The notes: generated by a model from the sequence alone, not told the origin. Numbered from the stretch's first letter, positions 26,125 through 35,538 are shown. The stretch is DNA of 64,000 nt from Hyphomicrobiales bacterium (GCA_021775755.1 JAJFHE010000025.1:1-64000); one strand, 5' to 3'. Numbers and translations are program-made.

Positions 26125-27915
26125 ATGAGACAGGCAATGACGCTTGAGCGCAAGACGATCCTGCCAGAGACACAACTGCCGGACGCCGACGAAACGATAC
26201 AGGCCGGGCGGGCACTTGCGCGCGACTGGAACGTTGGCTCGTGTAGCTTTCTCACCGAGTTCGACGTTCGTTGCGAGGCCGAATTCAAGCGCGCGCAAAT
26301 GGCCCGCGGGGAAATCATGCAGCACGCCCAGGTCGGGTTTCGCGACCCTGAGAAATCACGCCGCGCCTGGGCCGAAATATACGAAAAATGTGACAAAGAA
26401 GGCGTTGGCGTCGACCGTTACGGCATCTGCCTCGACTGGTCTATGGGATATCCGCGTGACAGCCGGACCGACAAAATGCGCGGGACGGGTCTTATCCTTG
26501 AGGACATCGAGGAGTTCGTGACGCTCACGCAAGAGGCGCCGGTTGCTCCGCATTTCGGCGATTTCGTGCTCGGTTTCCCAGGTTCGATTGAAACCGCGCA
26601 GGCGGCGCTTGCGGCAGGTTCCACGTCTATCGGCAATCTCGGTCAGTATTTCACCTTCCGCCTGCCCGGCTGGGACGACGACGTCGCAACGACGCGAGCC
26701 ACCCTCACGGCGCTTGCCCTGCTTGCGGCGCAGCCCGTCGAAGTGCTCGTGCACTCCAATCTCGATGACGGTTATGCGGCGCAGTTTACGGACCTTGCCT
26801 CAAGTCTTGGTGCGGTTCTTCTGGAAAAACATATCGTCGAAAAATTGATCGGCGGCTCTATCAGCCATTGTTACGGACATCATTTTTCAGATCCACTGCG
26901 GCGCATGGCGTTTCAGCTTGCGCTGGCGCAGGCTACCGACACACCCGGCACCATGATCTATGGCAACACGACAAGCTACATCGGCGGTGACGCGCAGAAT
27001 TATGCGAGTCTTTCCTCATATTTGCTGAGCGACATTCATACACAGATTCAAGAGCCGACCGGCCATGCCGTGAACCCCGTGCCGGTGCGCGAGAACAGCC
27101 GCATTCCCGACATCGACGAGATCGTCAACGCTCAGCTGTTTGCCGCCAGGCTTACCGAGCACGCGGCACGCTACGGCGCACTGATCGATATGTCCGCGCC
27201 GCGGGAACTTGCGAGCGAGATTGTCAGCGGTGGGCGGGCGTTCTTCTCCGCAACGCTCGACGGCCTTGCGCAGGCGGGCATCGACACAAATGATCCGTTT
27301 GAAATGCTGCTGGCGCTGCGCCGGATTGGTGGCCGCCGGCTCGAACGGGAATTCGGTGCGGGCCGAATCTCCAGCGATGCTTCAGGCGTGCGCGAGCCGG
27401 TTGTCGCCTCGCCCGTTCTTGAAGAAATTGAAGACGTGGCGCGCGCAAGGCTTGAGCATCTGGCACCGCGGGAACGCGCCGCAGCAGTGGCGGCCGGGTT
27501 TAGCGTGCTTGTTGCAACGACGGATGTTCACGAGCACGGCAAGATGGTCGTAGAACGGATTCTCGGCGAAGCAGGCATCACGGCAAGAGACGGGGGTGTT
27601 TCGGTCGACCCCGACGCACTCGTGAACCTTGCGGGAACCAGCGGGGTCGACGCCATTGCCATCAGCACTTACAACGGCGTCGCGCTTGCATTCGTCGAAG
27701 ACGTCTTTGTCGAAATGGCGCAACGGAAACTCGACATTCCGGTTATGGTCGGCGGGCGGTTGAACCAGATACCCGCAGGCTCAAACACCAGTTTGCCGGT
27801 CGATGTTACGCGCGAATTGCGCGAGGCCGGCGCCATTGTCTGCGTGCATGCGGAAGAACTCGTACCCGCGCTCCTGAAAGCGGCGGCCGAAAAGAAAGGG
27901 CCAGACACATCATGA
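26125..27915 (+). CDS. glutamate mutase-like protein fused to a C-terminal B12-binding domain
   Basis: A 596-residue cytosolic protein. Residues about 80-400 resemble the TIM-barrel catalytic (E) subunit of glutamate (methylaspartate) mutase: KEGVGVDRYGICLDWSMGYPRD, GFPGSIETAQAAL and LEKHIVEKLIGGSISHCYGH. Residues about 455-590 form a cobalamin-binding domain with D467-x-H469-x-x-G472 (TTDVHEHGKMVVERILGEAG), a S514-T-Y loop in place of SxL, and GG at 543-544. In known glutamate mutases these are separate subunits with the B12 part as a small protein. ATG at 26125 or 26137 is possible. The stop overlaps the ProC-like gene by four bases. An adenosylcobalamin-dependent isomerase is inferred; the substrate is unknown. 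Confidence 0.72.
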   Translation: MRQAMTLERKTILPETQLPDADETIQAGRALARDWNVGSCSFLTEFDVRCEAEFKRAQMARGEIMQHAQVGFRDPEKSRRAWAEIYEKCDKEGVGVDRYGICLDWSMGYPRDSRTDKMRGTGLILEDIEEFVTLTQEAPVAPHFGDFVLGFPGSIETAQAALAAGSTSIGNLGQYFTFRLPGWDDDVATTRATLTALALLAAQPVEVLVHSNLDDGYAAQFTDLASSLGAVLLEKHIVEKLIGGSISHCYGHHFSDPLRRMAFQLALAQATDTPGTMIYGNTTSYIGGDAQNYASLSSYLLSDIHTQIQEPTGHAVNPVPVRENSRIPDIDEIVNAQLFAARLTEHAARYGALIDMSAPRELASEIVSGGRAFFSATLDGLAQAGIDTNDPFEMLLALRRIGGRRLEREFGAGRISSDASGVREPVVASPVLEEIEDVARARLEHLAPRERAAAVAAGFSVLVATTDVHEHGKMVVERILGEAGITARDGGVSVDPDALVNLAGTSGVDAIAISTYNGVALAFVEDVFVEMAQRKLDIPVMVGGRLNQIPAGSNTSLPVDVTRELREAGAIVCVHAEELVPALLKAAAEKKGPDTS

Positions 27916-28688
27916 GCGGCAAACGCGAACACACAATCGGCATAGTCGGGGTCGGGCATCTCACTGCGCACATGGTGCCCGGGCTGTTACGGGCGGACCC
28001 GGCGCCGAACATCGTGCTTTCGCCTCGGGGCCGCGAGCATGTAGCGCAACTGGAACGCGCTTATGACGTTGAAATTGCGGCATCAAATGAAGAAGTCGTC
28101 GACCGCTGCGCGACCGTTCTCCTCGGTGTCAGGCCGTTTCAGGCACTGCAAGCCGTCGAGGGCCTGCCGTGGCGGAGCGATCACACGCTGGTATCGCTGT
28201 GTGCCGGCGTAACCATCGCGGACCTATCCTCCCATCTCAACGGCGCCAGCGTGGTGCGTGCCATGCCCGTAATTGCTGCCAAGTTCGGCCACAGCCCGAC
28301 ATGCATTCACCCCGCCCATGCGGCAACCGAAAGTCTGCTGGCATCGTGCGGTCCGGTGATCGCGGTCGAACGGGAAATAGACGTCGACAATGCGACTATC
28401 AATGCCTGTTACTCAAGCTGGATGGTTGCACTCGTGGACACGGTACGAGGCTGGAACGAAGCGGCGGGATTCGACGCGCCTACCGCACGGCGACTTGCGG
28501 TACTCATGACCCGTGCCGTTGCGGAGACGTGCGAGGGGCGCGATGACGTCACTCTGGCAGAACTCACAGATGAACTGGCAATCCCCAACAGTGTTACGGG
28601 CGATGGCCTTGAGAAGTTGAGAGACGCCGGCGCCCTGTCTGCCTGGACGGCGTCATTCGACCTGATCTCGGCACAAATTCGCAAGTAG
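27912..28688 (+). CDS. ProC-like (pyrroline-5-carboxylate reductase superfamily) oxidoreductase
   Basis: A 258-residue Rossmann enzyme. IGIVGVGHLTAHM (9-21) is the NAD(P) loop; LLGVRPFQALQAVEGL and LVSLCAGVTIADLSSHLNGASVVRAMP follow the ProC plan. It differs from true ProC at key sites: MPNTPA is MPVIAA, and the SGSGPA segment of the C-terminal domain is missing (YSSWMVALVD instead). So it probably reduces an imine or oxidises an amine other than pyrroline-5-carboxylate. It overlaps the B12-binding mutase-like gene by four bases, which points to a shared pathway. Confidence 0.75.
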   Translation: MSGKREHTIGIVGVGHLTAHMVPGLLRADPAPNIVLSPRGREHVAQLERAYDVEIAASNEEVVDRCATVLLGVRPFQALQAVEGLPWRSDHTLVSLCAGVTIADLSSHLNGASVVRAMPVIAAKFGHSPTCIHPAHAATESLLASCGPVIAVEREIDVDNATINACYSSWMVALVDTVRGWNEAAGFDAPTARRLAVLMTRAVAETCEGRDDVTLAELTDELAIPNSVTGDGLEKLRDAGALSAWTASFDLISAQIRK

Positions 28689-28878
28689 CGCACCCTGCGG
28701 CATACGGCCCGGAAAACCGGCAGCTATTGACAAAAACCACGCGCTCCCACATGTTCCCGCGCATGAAATCGGGCGCGCACGAAGCCGAATCCCGATCCGC
28801 AATCGCTGAGGCCTTACTGGATCGCCGTCAGCGCCGCACCCTGAATGGGTTGAACGATAAAGAAACGATACTCCACTC

Positions 28879-30330
28879 ATGAGCTTTGACGACCTCGGAC
28901 TAAGCGCCAGGGCGCTCGCAGCCGTTACCGCGGCCGGATTCGAAATCCCTACCCCCATTCAGGCCCAAGCCATTCCTGAAGTTCTGGCGGGACGCGATGT
29001 CCTCGGCCTGGCGCAGACCGGCACCGGCAAGACCGCATCCTTCACCCTGCCGATCCTGACGCGCCTTGAAACCGGCCGTGCCCGTGCGCGCATGCCGCGC
29101 ATTTTGATCCTTGAGCCGACCCGCGAACTTGCCGCACAGGTGCACGAAAGTTTCGAACTGCTGGGCGCGAACTACAAGCTGACCATTGCCCTGCTTATCG
29201 GCGGTGTGTCTTTTGCCGACCAGGACCGCAAGCTCAGCAAGGGTGCCGACGTTCTCATCGCAACGCCAGGCCGGCTGCTGGACCACTTCGAGCGCGGCAA
29301 ACTTATGATGAACGGCGTTGAAGTCCTCGTCGTCGATGAAGCGGACCGCATGCTCGACATGGGGTTCATCCCCGATATCGAGCGAATCTGCAAACTCCTG
29401 CCCTTTACACGGCAAACGCTGTTTTTCTCCGCCACCATGCCATCGGAAATTCAGCGCATCACCTCAACGTTCCTCCACAATCCAGTGCGTATCGAGGTCG
29501 CCGCCCGCAGCTCCGTCGTGTCAACGATCCGGCAGCACTGGGTAAAAGCGCCGAGCGTGCCGAAAGAAAAACGCGCCGCCTTGCGCGATCTCATCGCCTC
29601 ACAACCGATCAAGAACGCCATCGTGTTCTGTAACCGCAAGCGCGATGTCGCCGTACTTGAACATTCGTTTCAGCGTCACAAACTCTCTGGAGGCGCGTTG
29701 CATGGCGACATGAACCAGCATGCGCGGCTGGAAACCCTGCAAAGGTTTCGCGACGGGGAGATTACGTTCCTGGTTGCAAGCGATGTCGCAGCACGCGGTC
29801 TCGATATTCCCGAAGTCAGCCATGTCATCAATTACGACATCCCTTCTGCGCCGGAAGACTACGTCCATCGTATCGGGCGCACCGGGCGCGCGGGGCGCGA
29901 AGGTCATGCATTCAGCCTGGTAACACGCGAAGACCGCGGCCGGGCGAAAGATATCGAGAAACTGATCGGACAAGAGCTCGACTGGTTCGGCACTGCGCCG
30001 TCCAAGGACGACGATGGGGACAGGCGGCGGCCCTCAAGAGGCAGTGGCAGGCGCGATGCCGCCAGCCGGCAAAAACAGTCTGCCGGCAAACGCGACGGAC
30101 CAAAGAAATCAGACGACAGCGATGCGGCTGTGGCGGAAGAAAACGTTACAATCGCAGAAGCTGCCGACGCGGAAGCGGCCAGCGAAACAAAATCCGCGCG
30201 CGCACCCCGCGAACGCTCGAGAAAATCGTCAGCGGCGGCCACTCAGGAACAAAAACCTGCCCGCGGGTCCGATGCGACCTGGAACGGCGGACACATTCCG
30301 GCATTTCTGCAGCGCTCCGTCAGGCCCTGA
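28879..30330 (+). CDS. rhlE: DEAD-box ATP-dependent RNA helicase, RhlE type
   Basis: A 483-residue helicase. The order is Q motif (SFDDLGL...GFEIPTPIQ), motif I AQTGTGKTA, Ia PTRELA, Ib TPGRLLD, II DEAD, III SAT, V ASDVAARGLDIP and VI YVHRIGRTGRAGR. The core ends near residue 370; a 110-residue tail is rich in Arg, Lys, Ser and Ala and likely binds RNA. These proteins remodel RNA in ribosome assembly, decay and cold adaptation. The 190-base upstream gap has no gene; a TTGACA at 28733 may be part of a promoter. Confidence 0.95.
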   Translation: MSFDDLGLSARALAAVTAAGFEIPTPIQAQAIPEVLAGRDVLGLAQTGTGKTASFTLPILTRLETGRARARMPRILILEPTRELAAQVHESFELLGANYKLTIALLIGGVSFADQDRKLSKGADVLIATPGRLLDHFERGKLMMNGVEVLVVDEADRMLDMGFIPDIERICKLLPFTRQTLFFSATMPSEIQRITSTFLHNPVRIEVAARSSVVSTIRQHWVKAPSVPKEKRAALRDLIASQPIKNAIVFCNRKRDVAVLEHSFQRHKLSGGALHGDMNQHARLETLQRFRDGEITFLVASDVAARGLDIPEVSHVINYDIPSAPEDYVHRIGRTGRAGREGHAFSLVTREDRGRAKDIEKLIGQELDWFGTAPSKDDDGDRRRPSRGSGRRDAASRQKQSAGKRDGPKKSDDSDAAVAEENVTIAEAADAEAASETKSARAPRERSRKSSAAATQEQKPARGSDATWNGGHIPAFLQRSVRP

Positions 30331-30540
30331 GTCCCGGACCGGTGGCGGCCGGCATTGCAACCCTTCCAGTTAAAACCAGACAATTCCACTTAAAGTGTAT
30401 TTGTGTGCATTCGATATTTGTTTGCGCGCGGTTGAATTAATTTACCAAAACGTAATCCGAAACAACGATATTTGTTCCAGCTTCTCCAGAACGGGGAGCT
30501 GGTAGTTGAGTCAAGAACCCAAGGAAATGGGATCCCCGCC

Positions 30541-31599
30541 GTGAACAATCCAGAAGACTATAATCTATCGATCGCACAGGCTCACCGGGCAATGAGCCTC
30601 ATGGTCGAACGCCGATGCCCGGCGACACCTCAAAATTTCGAACTCTGGTACAACTACGCGGTGGGGCACAACCACGCGCTGAATGCCGAAGTCGACAAGG
30701 CCGTCGGCAATGAGGGAGTGCTGCCGCAAACCCTGGCGAACAAAATTTACGACGACAATCTGTCTCCCACGCGCAATCAGGAAGAGGTCGCGCAACTGTC
30801 GAGCCAGATGAACGGTGAAATGGAGCAGGTTCTTTCAAGCATTGAGTCGGCACTTGGGCAGACAACCGAGTACGGCAAGTCGCTTGGCTCCGTTACCCAG
30901 GAACTCGATGGTGCATCGGACCAGGGCAGCCTGAAACTTATCGTCGAGCGTCTCATGTCCTCGACCCGGGATATGGAAGAAAACAACCGGTTGCTTGAAG
31001 ACAAACTCCATGCGTCTCGCGAGCAGATCGCGGACCTGAACAGCAACCTGGAAAACGCCCGCAACGAGTCACGCACCGATCAGCTGACGGGCATCTCCAA
31101 CCGCAAGGCATTCGATGAAACCATCAAGAGCATGATGGAAGAAGCCGCCGCGGAAAACCTTGATCTGTGCCTCATCATGGGTGACATCGACCACTTCAAG
31201 AAGTTCAACGACACCTACGGACACCAGACCGGCGATCAGGTGCTGCGGCTGGTTTCAGCCTGCATGACATCGGTTCTCAAGGGACGCGATTTCGCCGCCC
31301 GTTACGGTGGAGAAGAATTCGCGATCCTGCTGCCGGAAACGAACCTCCAGGCCGCCAATACCGTGGGCAACCATGTCCGCAAGACCGTTATGTCGAAAAA
31401 ACTCATCAAGAAGTCGACGGGCGAGGACCTGGGCGTCGTAACGATGTCTTTCGGTGCCGCAAAGTTACGGCCCGGCGAGGATGCCGCCGCCTTGATCCAC
31501 CGTGCCGATGCCTGCCTTTACGCCGCCAAACATGCCGGCAGAAACCAGGTAAAGTGCGAAGACGATGCCAACGTGAACATGTCGATCAAGGCAGCATAG
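30541..31599 (+). CDS. diguanylate cyclase (GGDEF domain)
   Basis: A 352-residue cytosolic protein with no membrane segment. The N-terminal region (AHRAMSLMVERRCPATPQNFELWYNYAVGHN) and a central helical coiled-coil stretch precede a GGDEF domain (about 195-340: SRTDQLTGISNRKAFDE, DIDHFKKFNDTYGHQTGDQ, RYGGEEFAILLPE). The GGEEF active site is intact, so it should make c-di-GMP. The inhibitory I-site position reads KGRD instead of RxxD, suggesting weak product inhibition. The GTG at 30541 with AAGGA upstream is chosen; TTG at 30472 is the alternative and lacks a ribosome site. Confidence 0.88.
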   Translation: MNNPEDYNLSIAQAHRAMSLMVERRCPATPQNFELWYNYAVGHNHALNAEVDKAVGNEGVLPQTLANKIYDDNLSPTRNQEEVAQLSSQMNGEMEQVLSSIESALGQTTEYGKSLGSVTQELDGASDQGSLKLIVERLMSSTRDMEENNRLLEDKLHASREQIADLNSNLENARNESRTDQLTGISNRKAFDETIKSMMEEAAAENLDLCLIMGDIDHFKKFNDTYGHQTGDQVLRLVSACMTSVLKGRDFAARYGGEEFAILLPETNLQAANTVGNHVRKTVMSKKLIKKSTGEDLGVVTMSFGAAKLRPGEDAAALIHRADACLYAAKHAGRNQVKCEDDANVNMSIKAA

Positions 31600-31651
31600 A
31601 TATTATAGGCAATCGGCTTCCAGGACACTGGAACCCTGAATGCAGATTTCC

Positions 31652-31677
31652 AGGGCCGCGTCCACCGACGTGGCCCT
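31652..31677 (+). terminator. hairpin terminator between the diguanylate cyclase and TfoX-like genes
   Basis: AGGGCC-g-CGTC, loop CACC, GACG-t-GGCCCT: an 11-bp stem with one mismatch, followed by TTCTCTATT. It lies in the 80-base convergent gap and may serve both strands. Confidence 0.55.
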
Positions 31678-31680
31678 TCT

Positions 31681-32049
31681 CTATTCAGCTGTGTGTTTTC
31701 GGGCCGAGGCGGGTTTGGCGGCATCGGCCCGCATGGCCACCTCGAAAGCTTCGCGGGCCCACTCGATCATCTCATCGGGTTCGTCATAAAGGTGCTCGGG
31801 AGCGCGCCAGTAGGCGAGCGACATCTGCTTGCCCTTTTTAGTGTACTGAAACGGTGTGGCGCCTTCGGCTTCGAAGCGGGCACGGGTCGTATCGTCGACT
31901 TTGAAATATAGCGTCTCGTCGGCGACGAGAGCGAACATCAACCCATTGCGGAAAATTCCAGCGCCGCCGAACATGCGGCGGATCGATACGCCGCCAAGCC
32001 CCTGCAACTGCTCTTTCAGATAATCCTGGAACTGTGAGGCCGACGTCAC
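31681..32049 (-). CDS. TfoX N-terminal domain protein
   Basis: A 122-residue protein: LGGVSIRRMFGGAGIFRNGLMFALVADETLYFKVDDTTRARF is the TfoX N-terminal domain signature. Free-standing TfoX-N proteins are widespread; the full-length Sxy/TfoX is a competence regulator, but here the C-terminal half is lacking. It follows sufA by two bases, so it is at the end of the suf operon. No role in Fe-S assembly is known. Confidence 0.85.
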   Translation of the reverse strand: MTSASQFQDYLKEQLQGLGGVSIRRMFGGAGIFRNGLMFALVADETLYFKVDDTTRARFEAEGATPFQYTKKGKQMSLAYWRAPEHLYDEPDEMIEWAREAFEVAMRADAAKPASARKHTAE

Positions 32050-32051
32050 AT

Positions 32052-32462
32052 TCAGGCCTTGCCGGAGAGTGCCGATCCGTCCACCGTTTCAGCGGGCATA
32101 GCAGCCGGCGTAATCGCAACTGATTCGCCACACCCGCATGCACTTGTCTGGTTCGGATTGTTAAAGACGAAGCCGGAAGAAAGCTTATCCACCGCATAGT
32201 CCATTTCCGTCCCCAGCAAAAACAGAACGGCGGCCGGGTCGATGAGTACCGTCACGCCCTTGTCTTCCACGACTTCGTCAAGCGGATTGGCCTCTTCGGC
32301 ATACTCCATCGTGTAGCTCATGCCGGCGCATCCGCCGTTCTTAACGCCGACACGAATACCGATGACGTTGCCTTCCGAACCGGCCATGATATGGCGCACG
32401 CGCTCGGCCGCGGCATCGCTCAGCGTGACAAGTTTGGGCCTCGGGCGCACTCTTTCAGACAT
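32052..32462 (-). CDS. sufA: SufA/IscA-type Fe-S cluster carrier
   Basis: A 136-residue A-type carrier. The three cluster ligands are visible: the Cys in NGGCAGMSYTMEYA and the C-x-C pair in TSACGCGESVAI. It receives clusters from SufBCD and passes them to target enzymes. The start at 32462 follows a GAAGGCGAAG ribosome site; the extension to 32612 overlaps sufT. The C-terminal tail of about 20 residues after CGCG is longer than in E. coli SufA. Confidence 0.94.
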   Translation of the reverse strand: MSERVRPRPKLVTLSDAAAERVRHIMAGSEGNVIGIRVGVKNGGCAGMSYTMEYAEEANPLDEVVEDKGVTVLIDPAAVLFLLGTEMDYAVDKLSSGFVFNNPNQTSACGCGESVAITPAAMPAETVDGSALSGKA

Positions 32463-32490
32463 TGCTTCGCCTTCTTCGATCTCTTGAACT

Positions 32491-32907
32491 CTACCACATG
32501 TTGAGCGCGACACGCGCCTCATCGGACATGCGGCTGATATCCCATGGCGGATCAAACACCAGATTGACTTTGACCCGGTTAACGCCGGCCACCGTTGACA
32601 CGGCATCCTCAACCCAGATCGGCATTTCGCCCGCCACCGGACACCCCGGTGCCGTCAGCGTCATATCAACGACAACGTTGCGGTCGTCGTCAACGTCTAT
32701 GGTGTAGATAAGACCCAGTTCGTAAATGTCCACCGGAATTTCCGGATCATAGACCGTCTTGATCGCGGCGATCATATCGTCGGTCATGCGGTCAAGTTCA
32801 TCCTGCGGAATTGCGCTTTGCGCCGCGGCATCGGGAACCGCCACCTCTTCCGCTTCCGGCGCCGTCTTCTCCGCGCTGTTCAGGTCAATGATATCGCGTT
32901 CATCCAT
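32491..32907 (-). CDS. sufT: SufT/MIP18 family (DUF59) Fe-S assembly factor
   Basis: A 138-residue protein: an acidic N-terminal part (about 1-40), then the DUF59 domain with AIKTVYDPEIPVDIYELGLIY, MTLTAPGCPVAGEMP (the conserved Cys) and NLVFDPPWDISRMSDEAR. SufT acts in maturation of Fe-S proteins. It lies between sufS (11 bases) and sufA (28 bases) in the suf operon. Confidence 0.93.
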   Translation of the reverse strand: MDERDIIDLNSAEKTAPEAEEVAVPDAAAQSAIPQDELDRMTDDMIAAIKTVYDPEIPVDIYELGLIYTIDVDDDRNVVVDMTLTAPGCPVAGEMPIWVEDAVSTVAGVNRVKVNLVFDPPWDISRMSDEARVALNMW

Positions 32908-32918
32908 CTCACAGTCCC

Positions 32919-34190
32919 TCACGCAAAGAACTTTGCAGCATCGTTGAGCGCTTCAGCCAGCGCATCGACTTCTTCAATCGTGTTGTACATGCCAAACGAG
33001 GCGCGGCATGTTGAGGTCACACCGAAGCGCGCCAGAAGCGGTTCCGCGCAGTGGGTGCCGGCGCGCACGGCAACGCCGGAGCGATCGATTATCGTTGAGA
33101 TATCGTGCGCATGGACGCCCTCCATTTCAAATGACACGATGGCACCTTTGTTGGCGGTGGTTCCAAAGACACGCAGCGAATTCATCGCGGTCAGCCGCTC
33201 GGTGGCATAGTCGACCAGCTTCTTTTCGTGCGCGGAAATGTTTTCGGCCCCGATTTCCATCATGTACTCGACCGCAGCGCCGAGGCCGATTGCCTGGACT
33301 ATTGGCGGCGTGCCGGCTTCGAAGCGGTGAGGCGCTTCGGCATACGTGATGTCGTCCTGGGTTACGTAGCCGATCATCTCGCCACCGCCCTGATAGGGCG
33401 ACATGGCGTTGAGCAGTTCTGGTTTGCCGTACAGCACGCCGATACCGGAAGGCCCATAGACCTTGTGGCCGGTGAAAACGAAAAAATCGCAATCTAGGTC
33501 CTGTACGTCAACGTCAAGATGAACAGCACTCTGGCTGCCGTCGACAAGTACCGGAATGCCACGCGAATGGGCCAGCGCAATGACTTCCTTGAGAGGAACG
33601 ATGGTTCCCAGCGCATTCGACATATGCGTAATGGCAACGATCTTCGTTTTCGGCGTCAGCAGCTTTTCGAACTCTTCAATCAGGAAATCGCCATCGTCGG
33701 CACACGGTGCCCATTTCAGCACGGCGCCATTGCGTTCGCGGTGGAAATGCCAGGGAATGATGTTGGAGTGATGCTCAAGGATCGAGATGACGATCTCATC
33801 GCCCTCCTCGATGTTGTCGAGGCCCCAGCTTGAGGCGACGAGATTTATCGCCTCGGTACTGTTCTTGGTGAAGATAATGGACTCAGCGGAGGGTGCATTG
33901 AGAAACTTGCGGACAGATTCGCGCGCATCTTCAAACCGCCCGGTCGCCGTGTTGCTGAGGTAGTGCAGACCACGGTGCACATTGGCGTACTCGAACTCAT
34001 AGGCGTCGCGCACCGCGTCAATCACACGCTGCGGCTTCTGAGCCGAGGCGGCGTTGTCGAGATAAACCAGCGGCTTGCCGTACACTTCGCGTGCAAGTAT
34101 CGGAAAATCCTTGCGGATTTCCTGTACATCGAACGAACCGCGGCGCGCGCTGCTTTGTGGCCGTTGTTCCAAATCTGCCTCAGACATCAC
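32919..34190 (-). CDS. sufS: SufS cysteine desulfurase
   Basis: A 423-residue PLP enzyme, group II. It frees sulfur from cysteine for cluster assembly. YLDNAASAQKP, the ILEHHSNIIPWHFH stretch, the PLP lysine in FTGHKVYGPSG, and the catalytic Cys in RAGTHCAEPLL on the short loop are present. A second ATG one codon in is equally possible. It follows sufD by 12 bases. No sufE is in the operon; SufT follows. Confidence 0.96.
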   Translation of the reverse strand: MMSEADLEQRPQSSARRGSFDVQEIRKDFPILAREVYGKPLVYLDNAASAQKPQRVIDAVRDAYEFEYANVHRGLHYLSNTATGRFEDARESVRKFLNAPSAESIIFTKNSTEAINLVASSWGLDNIEEGDEIVISILEHHSNIIPWHFHRERNGAVLKWAPCADDGDFLIEEFEKLLTPKTKIVAITHMSNALGTIVPLKEVIALAHSRGIPVLVDGSQSAVHLDVDVQDLDCDFFVFTGHKVYGPSGIGVLYGKPELLNAMSPYQGGGEMIGYVTQDDITYAEAPHRFEAGTPPIVQAIGLGAAVEYMMEIGAENISAHEKKLVDYATERLTAMNSLRVFGTTANKGAIVSFEMEGVHAHDISTIIDRSGVAVRAGTHCAEPLLARFGVTSTCRASFGMYNTIEEVDALAEALNDAAKFFA

Positions 34191-34202
34191 TGATACCTGT
34201 CC

Positions 34203-35513
34203 CTAACTGTTCAGCCGATTCACGGCATAGGCATTCAAGATTTCGCGGACGCCCGCGTTGGACACTTTTTCTATCGCTTCGCCGACAAACGCCGCGATCA
34301 GAAGACCTTTGGCCTCGTTCTCGGGAATGCCGCGGCTACGCAGGTAGAACATCATGTCTTCATCGAGATCGCCGGACGTTGCGCCATGCGTGCAACGCAC
34401 GTCATCGGCAAAGATTTCAAGCTCGGGCTTGGAGTCGAACTCGGCCCGTTCCGACAGCAATAACCCTTGCGACATCTGCATGCCCTCGGTTTTCTGCGCA
34501 TCGGGCCGTACGATGATCTTGCCCTGAAAAATGCCGCGTGCGTCATCGTCCATGACGCATTTGAAAAGCTCATCGCTTGTGCATTCCGCCACCGCGTGAT
34601 CGATCAGGAGAGCGGTATCGCAATGCTGGCGGCCGCCGAGCAGATAGGCGCCGGAAACATCGACATTGCCGCCCTCGCCCGCGAGACAGGCGAAGACCTG
34701 GTTGCGCGCGACCCGTGCCCCGGCAGACAGGGTGAAGCCGCGGTAGTCCGCTTCGCCTTCTATCGTGACATGGACGTTCGACAAATGCACCGCCGCCATG
34801 CTTTCATCTTGCAGGCGGACATGTTGCAGCCGCGCATTGCGGTGCACATGTATCTCGGTCACGGTGTTGGCCACATAGCGCCGGTCGGCCGCGCCGGTGT
34901 GGCTCTCCAGAAGCGTGAGCGCGGCACCCTCCTCCAGAACGACGGCAAAGCGCGTCAGGCTGGTCTGCGGCTGCGATCCGGAATTGAAAAAACGCAGCTC
35001 AATCGGCTTGGCGGGAGTTTCGCCCGCGCCGATGCGCAGGGCCAAACCCTGCGTCACAAATGCGGTATTGAGGGCAACGATCGGCTCGCCTTCCTGGGCG
35101 TAGGCCTGCCCAAGACCGTCACGCAACCAGCCGGGAGGCGCATCGAGCACATCTTCAAGGCTGTGCAATTCGATCCCCCCAGAGCCATCGGGAAGGTCAG
35201 ACAGATCTTTTCGGTAAGCGCCATCGACAAAGGCGACAACCCATCGCTCGACTGACTTGAAGACATCATCGGAGGTGATGTCTTGCTGCGCACCGGCCGG
35301 CTCGGAGGGTGGAAAGCGATCGTCGATGAGGGAGCGCAGATCGGTCCACCGCCAGGCTTCCATGCGCCGGTGTGGCAGGCCGCCATCGGCGATTTGTGCC
35401 CGCGCCGCGGCGCGCTCGGCGCCGAACCACGCATCGCCGGCGGAACGGGGCCCGGCGGCCAGCGCTTCGATATAGGCAGTTTCAGCCGGTGTGTGCCGAA
35501 TTTCGGTTGTCAT
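34203..35513 (-). CDS. sufD: SufD, Fe-S scaffold complex subunit
   Basis: A 436-residue protein of the SufB/SufD beta-helix family. The C-terminal region has the family pattern KIIVRPDAQKTEGMQMSQGLLLS, PELEIFADDVRCTHGATSGDLDEDMMFYLRSRGI, including the CTHGAT motif near the subunit interface. The N-terminal helical part is more variable. It forms the SufBC2D scaffold with its neighbours sufB and sufC. It is 25 bases downstream of sufC. Confidence 0.95.
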   Translation of the reverse strand: MTTEIRHTPAETAYIEALAAGPRSAGDAWFGAERAAARAQIADGGLPHRRMEAWRWTDLRSLIDDRFPPSEPAGAQQDITSDDVFKSVERWVVAFVDGAYRKDLSDLPDGSGGIELHSLEDVLDAPPGWLRDGLGQAYAQEGEPIVALNTAFVTQGLALRIGAGETPAKPIELRFFNSGSQPQTSLTRFAVVLEEGAALTLLESHTGAADRRYVANTVTEIHVHRNARLQHVRLQDESMAAVHLSNVHVTIEGEADYRGFTLSAGARVARNQVFACLAGEGGNVDVSGAYLLGGRQHCDTALLIDHAVAECTSDELFKCVMDDDARGIFQGKIIVRPDAQKTEGMQMSQGLLLSERAEFDSKPELEIFADDVRCTHGATSGDLDEDMMFYLRSRGIPENEAKGLLIAAFVGEAIEKVSNAGVREILNAYAVNRLNS

Positions 35514-35538
35514 ATCCGTTCAAACCCCAGTGACGCGC

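Noticed and set aside
34467-35255. 262-residue plus-strand frame opposite sufD
   Set aside because: Antisense shadow of a conserved suf gene.
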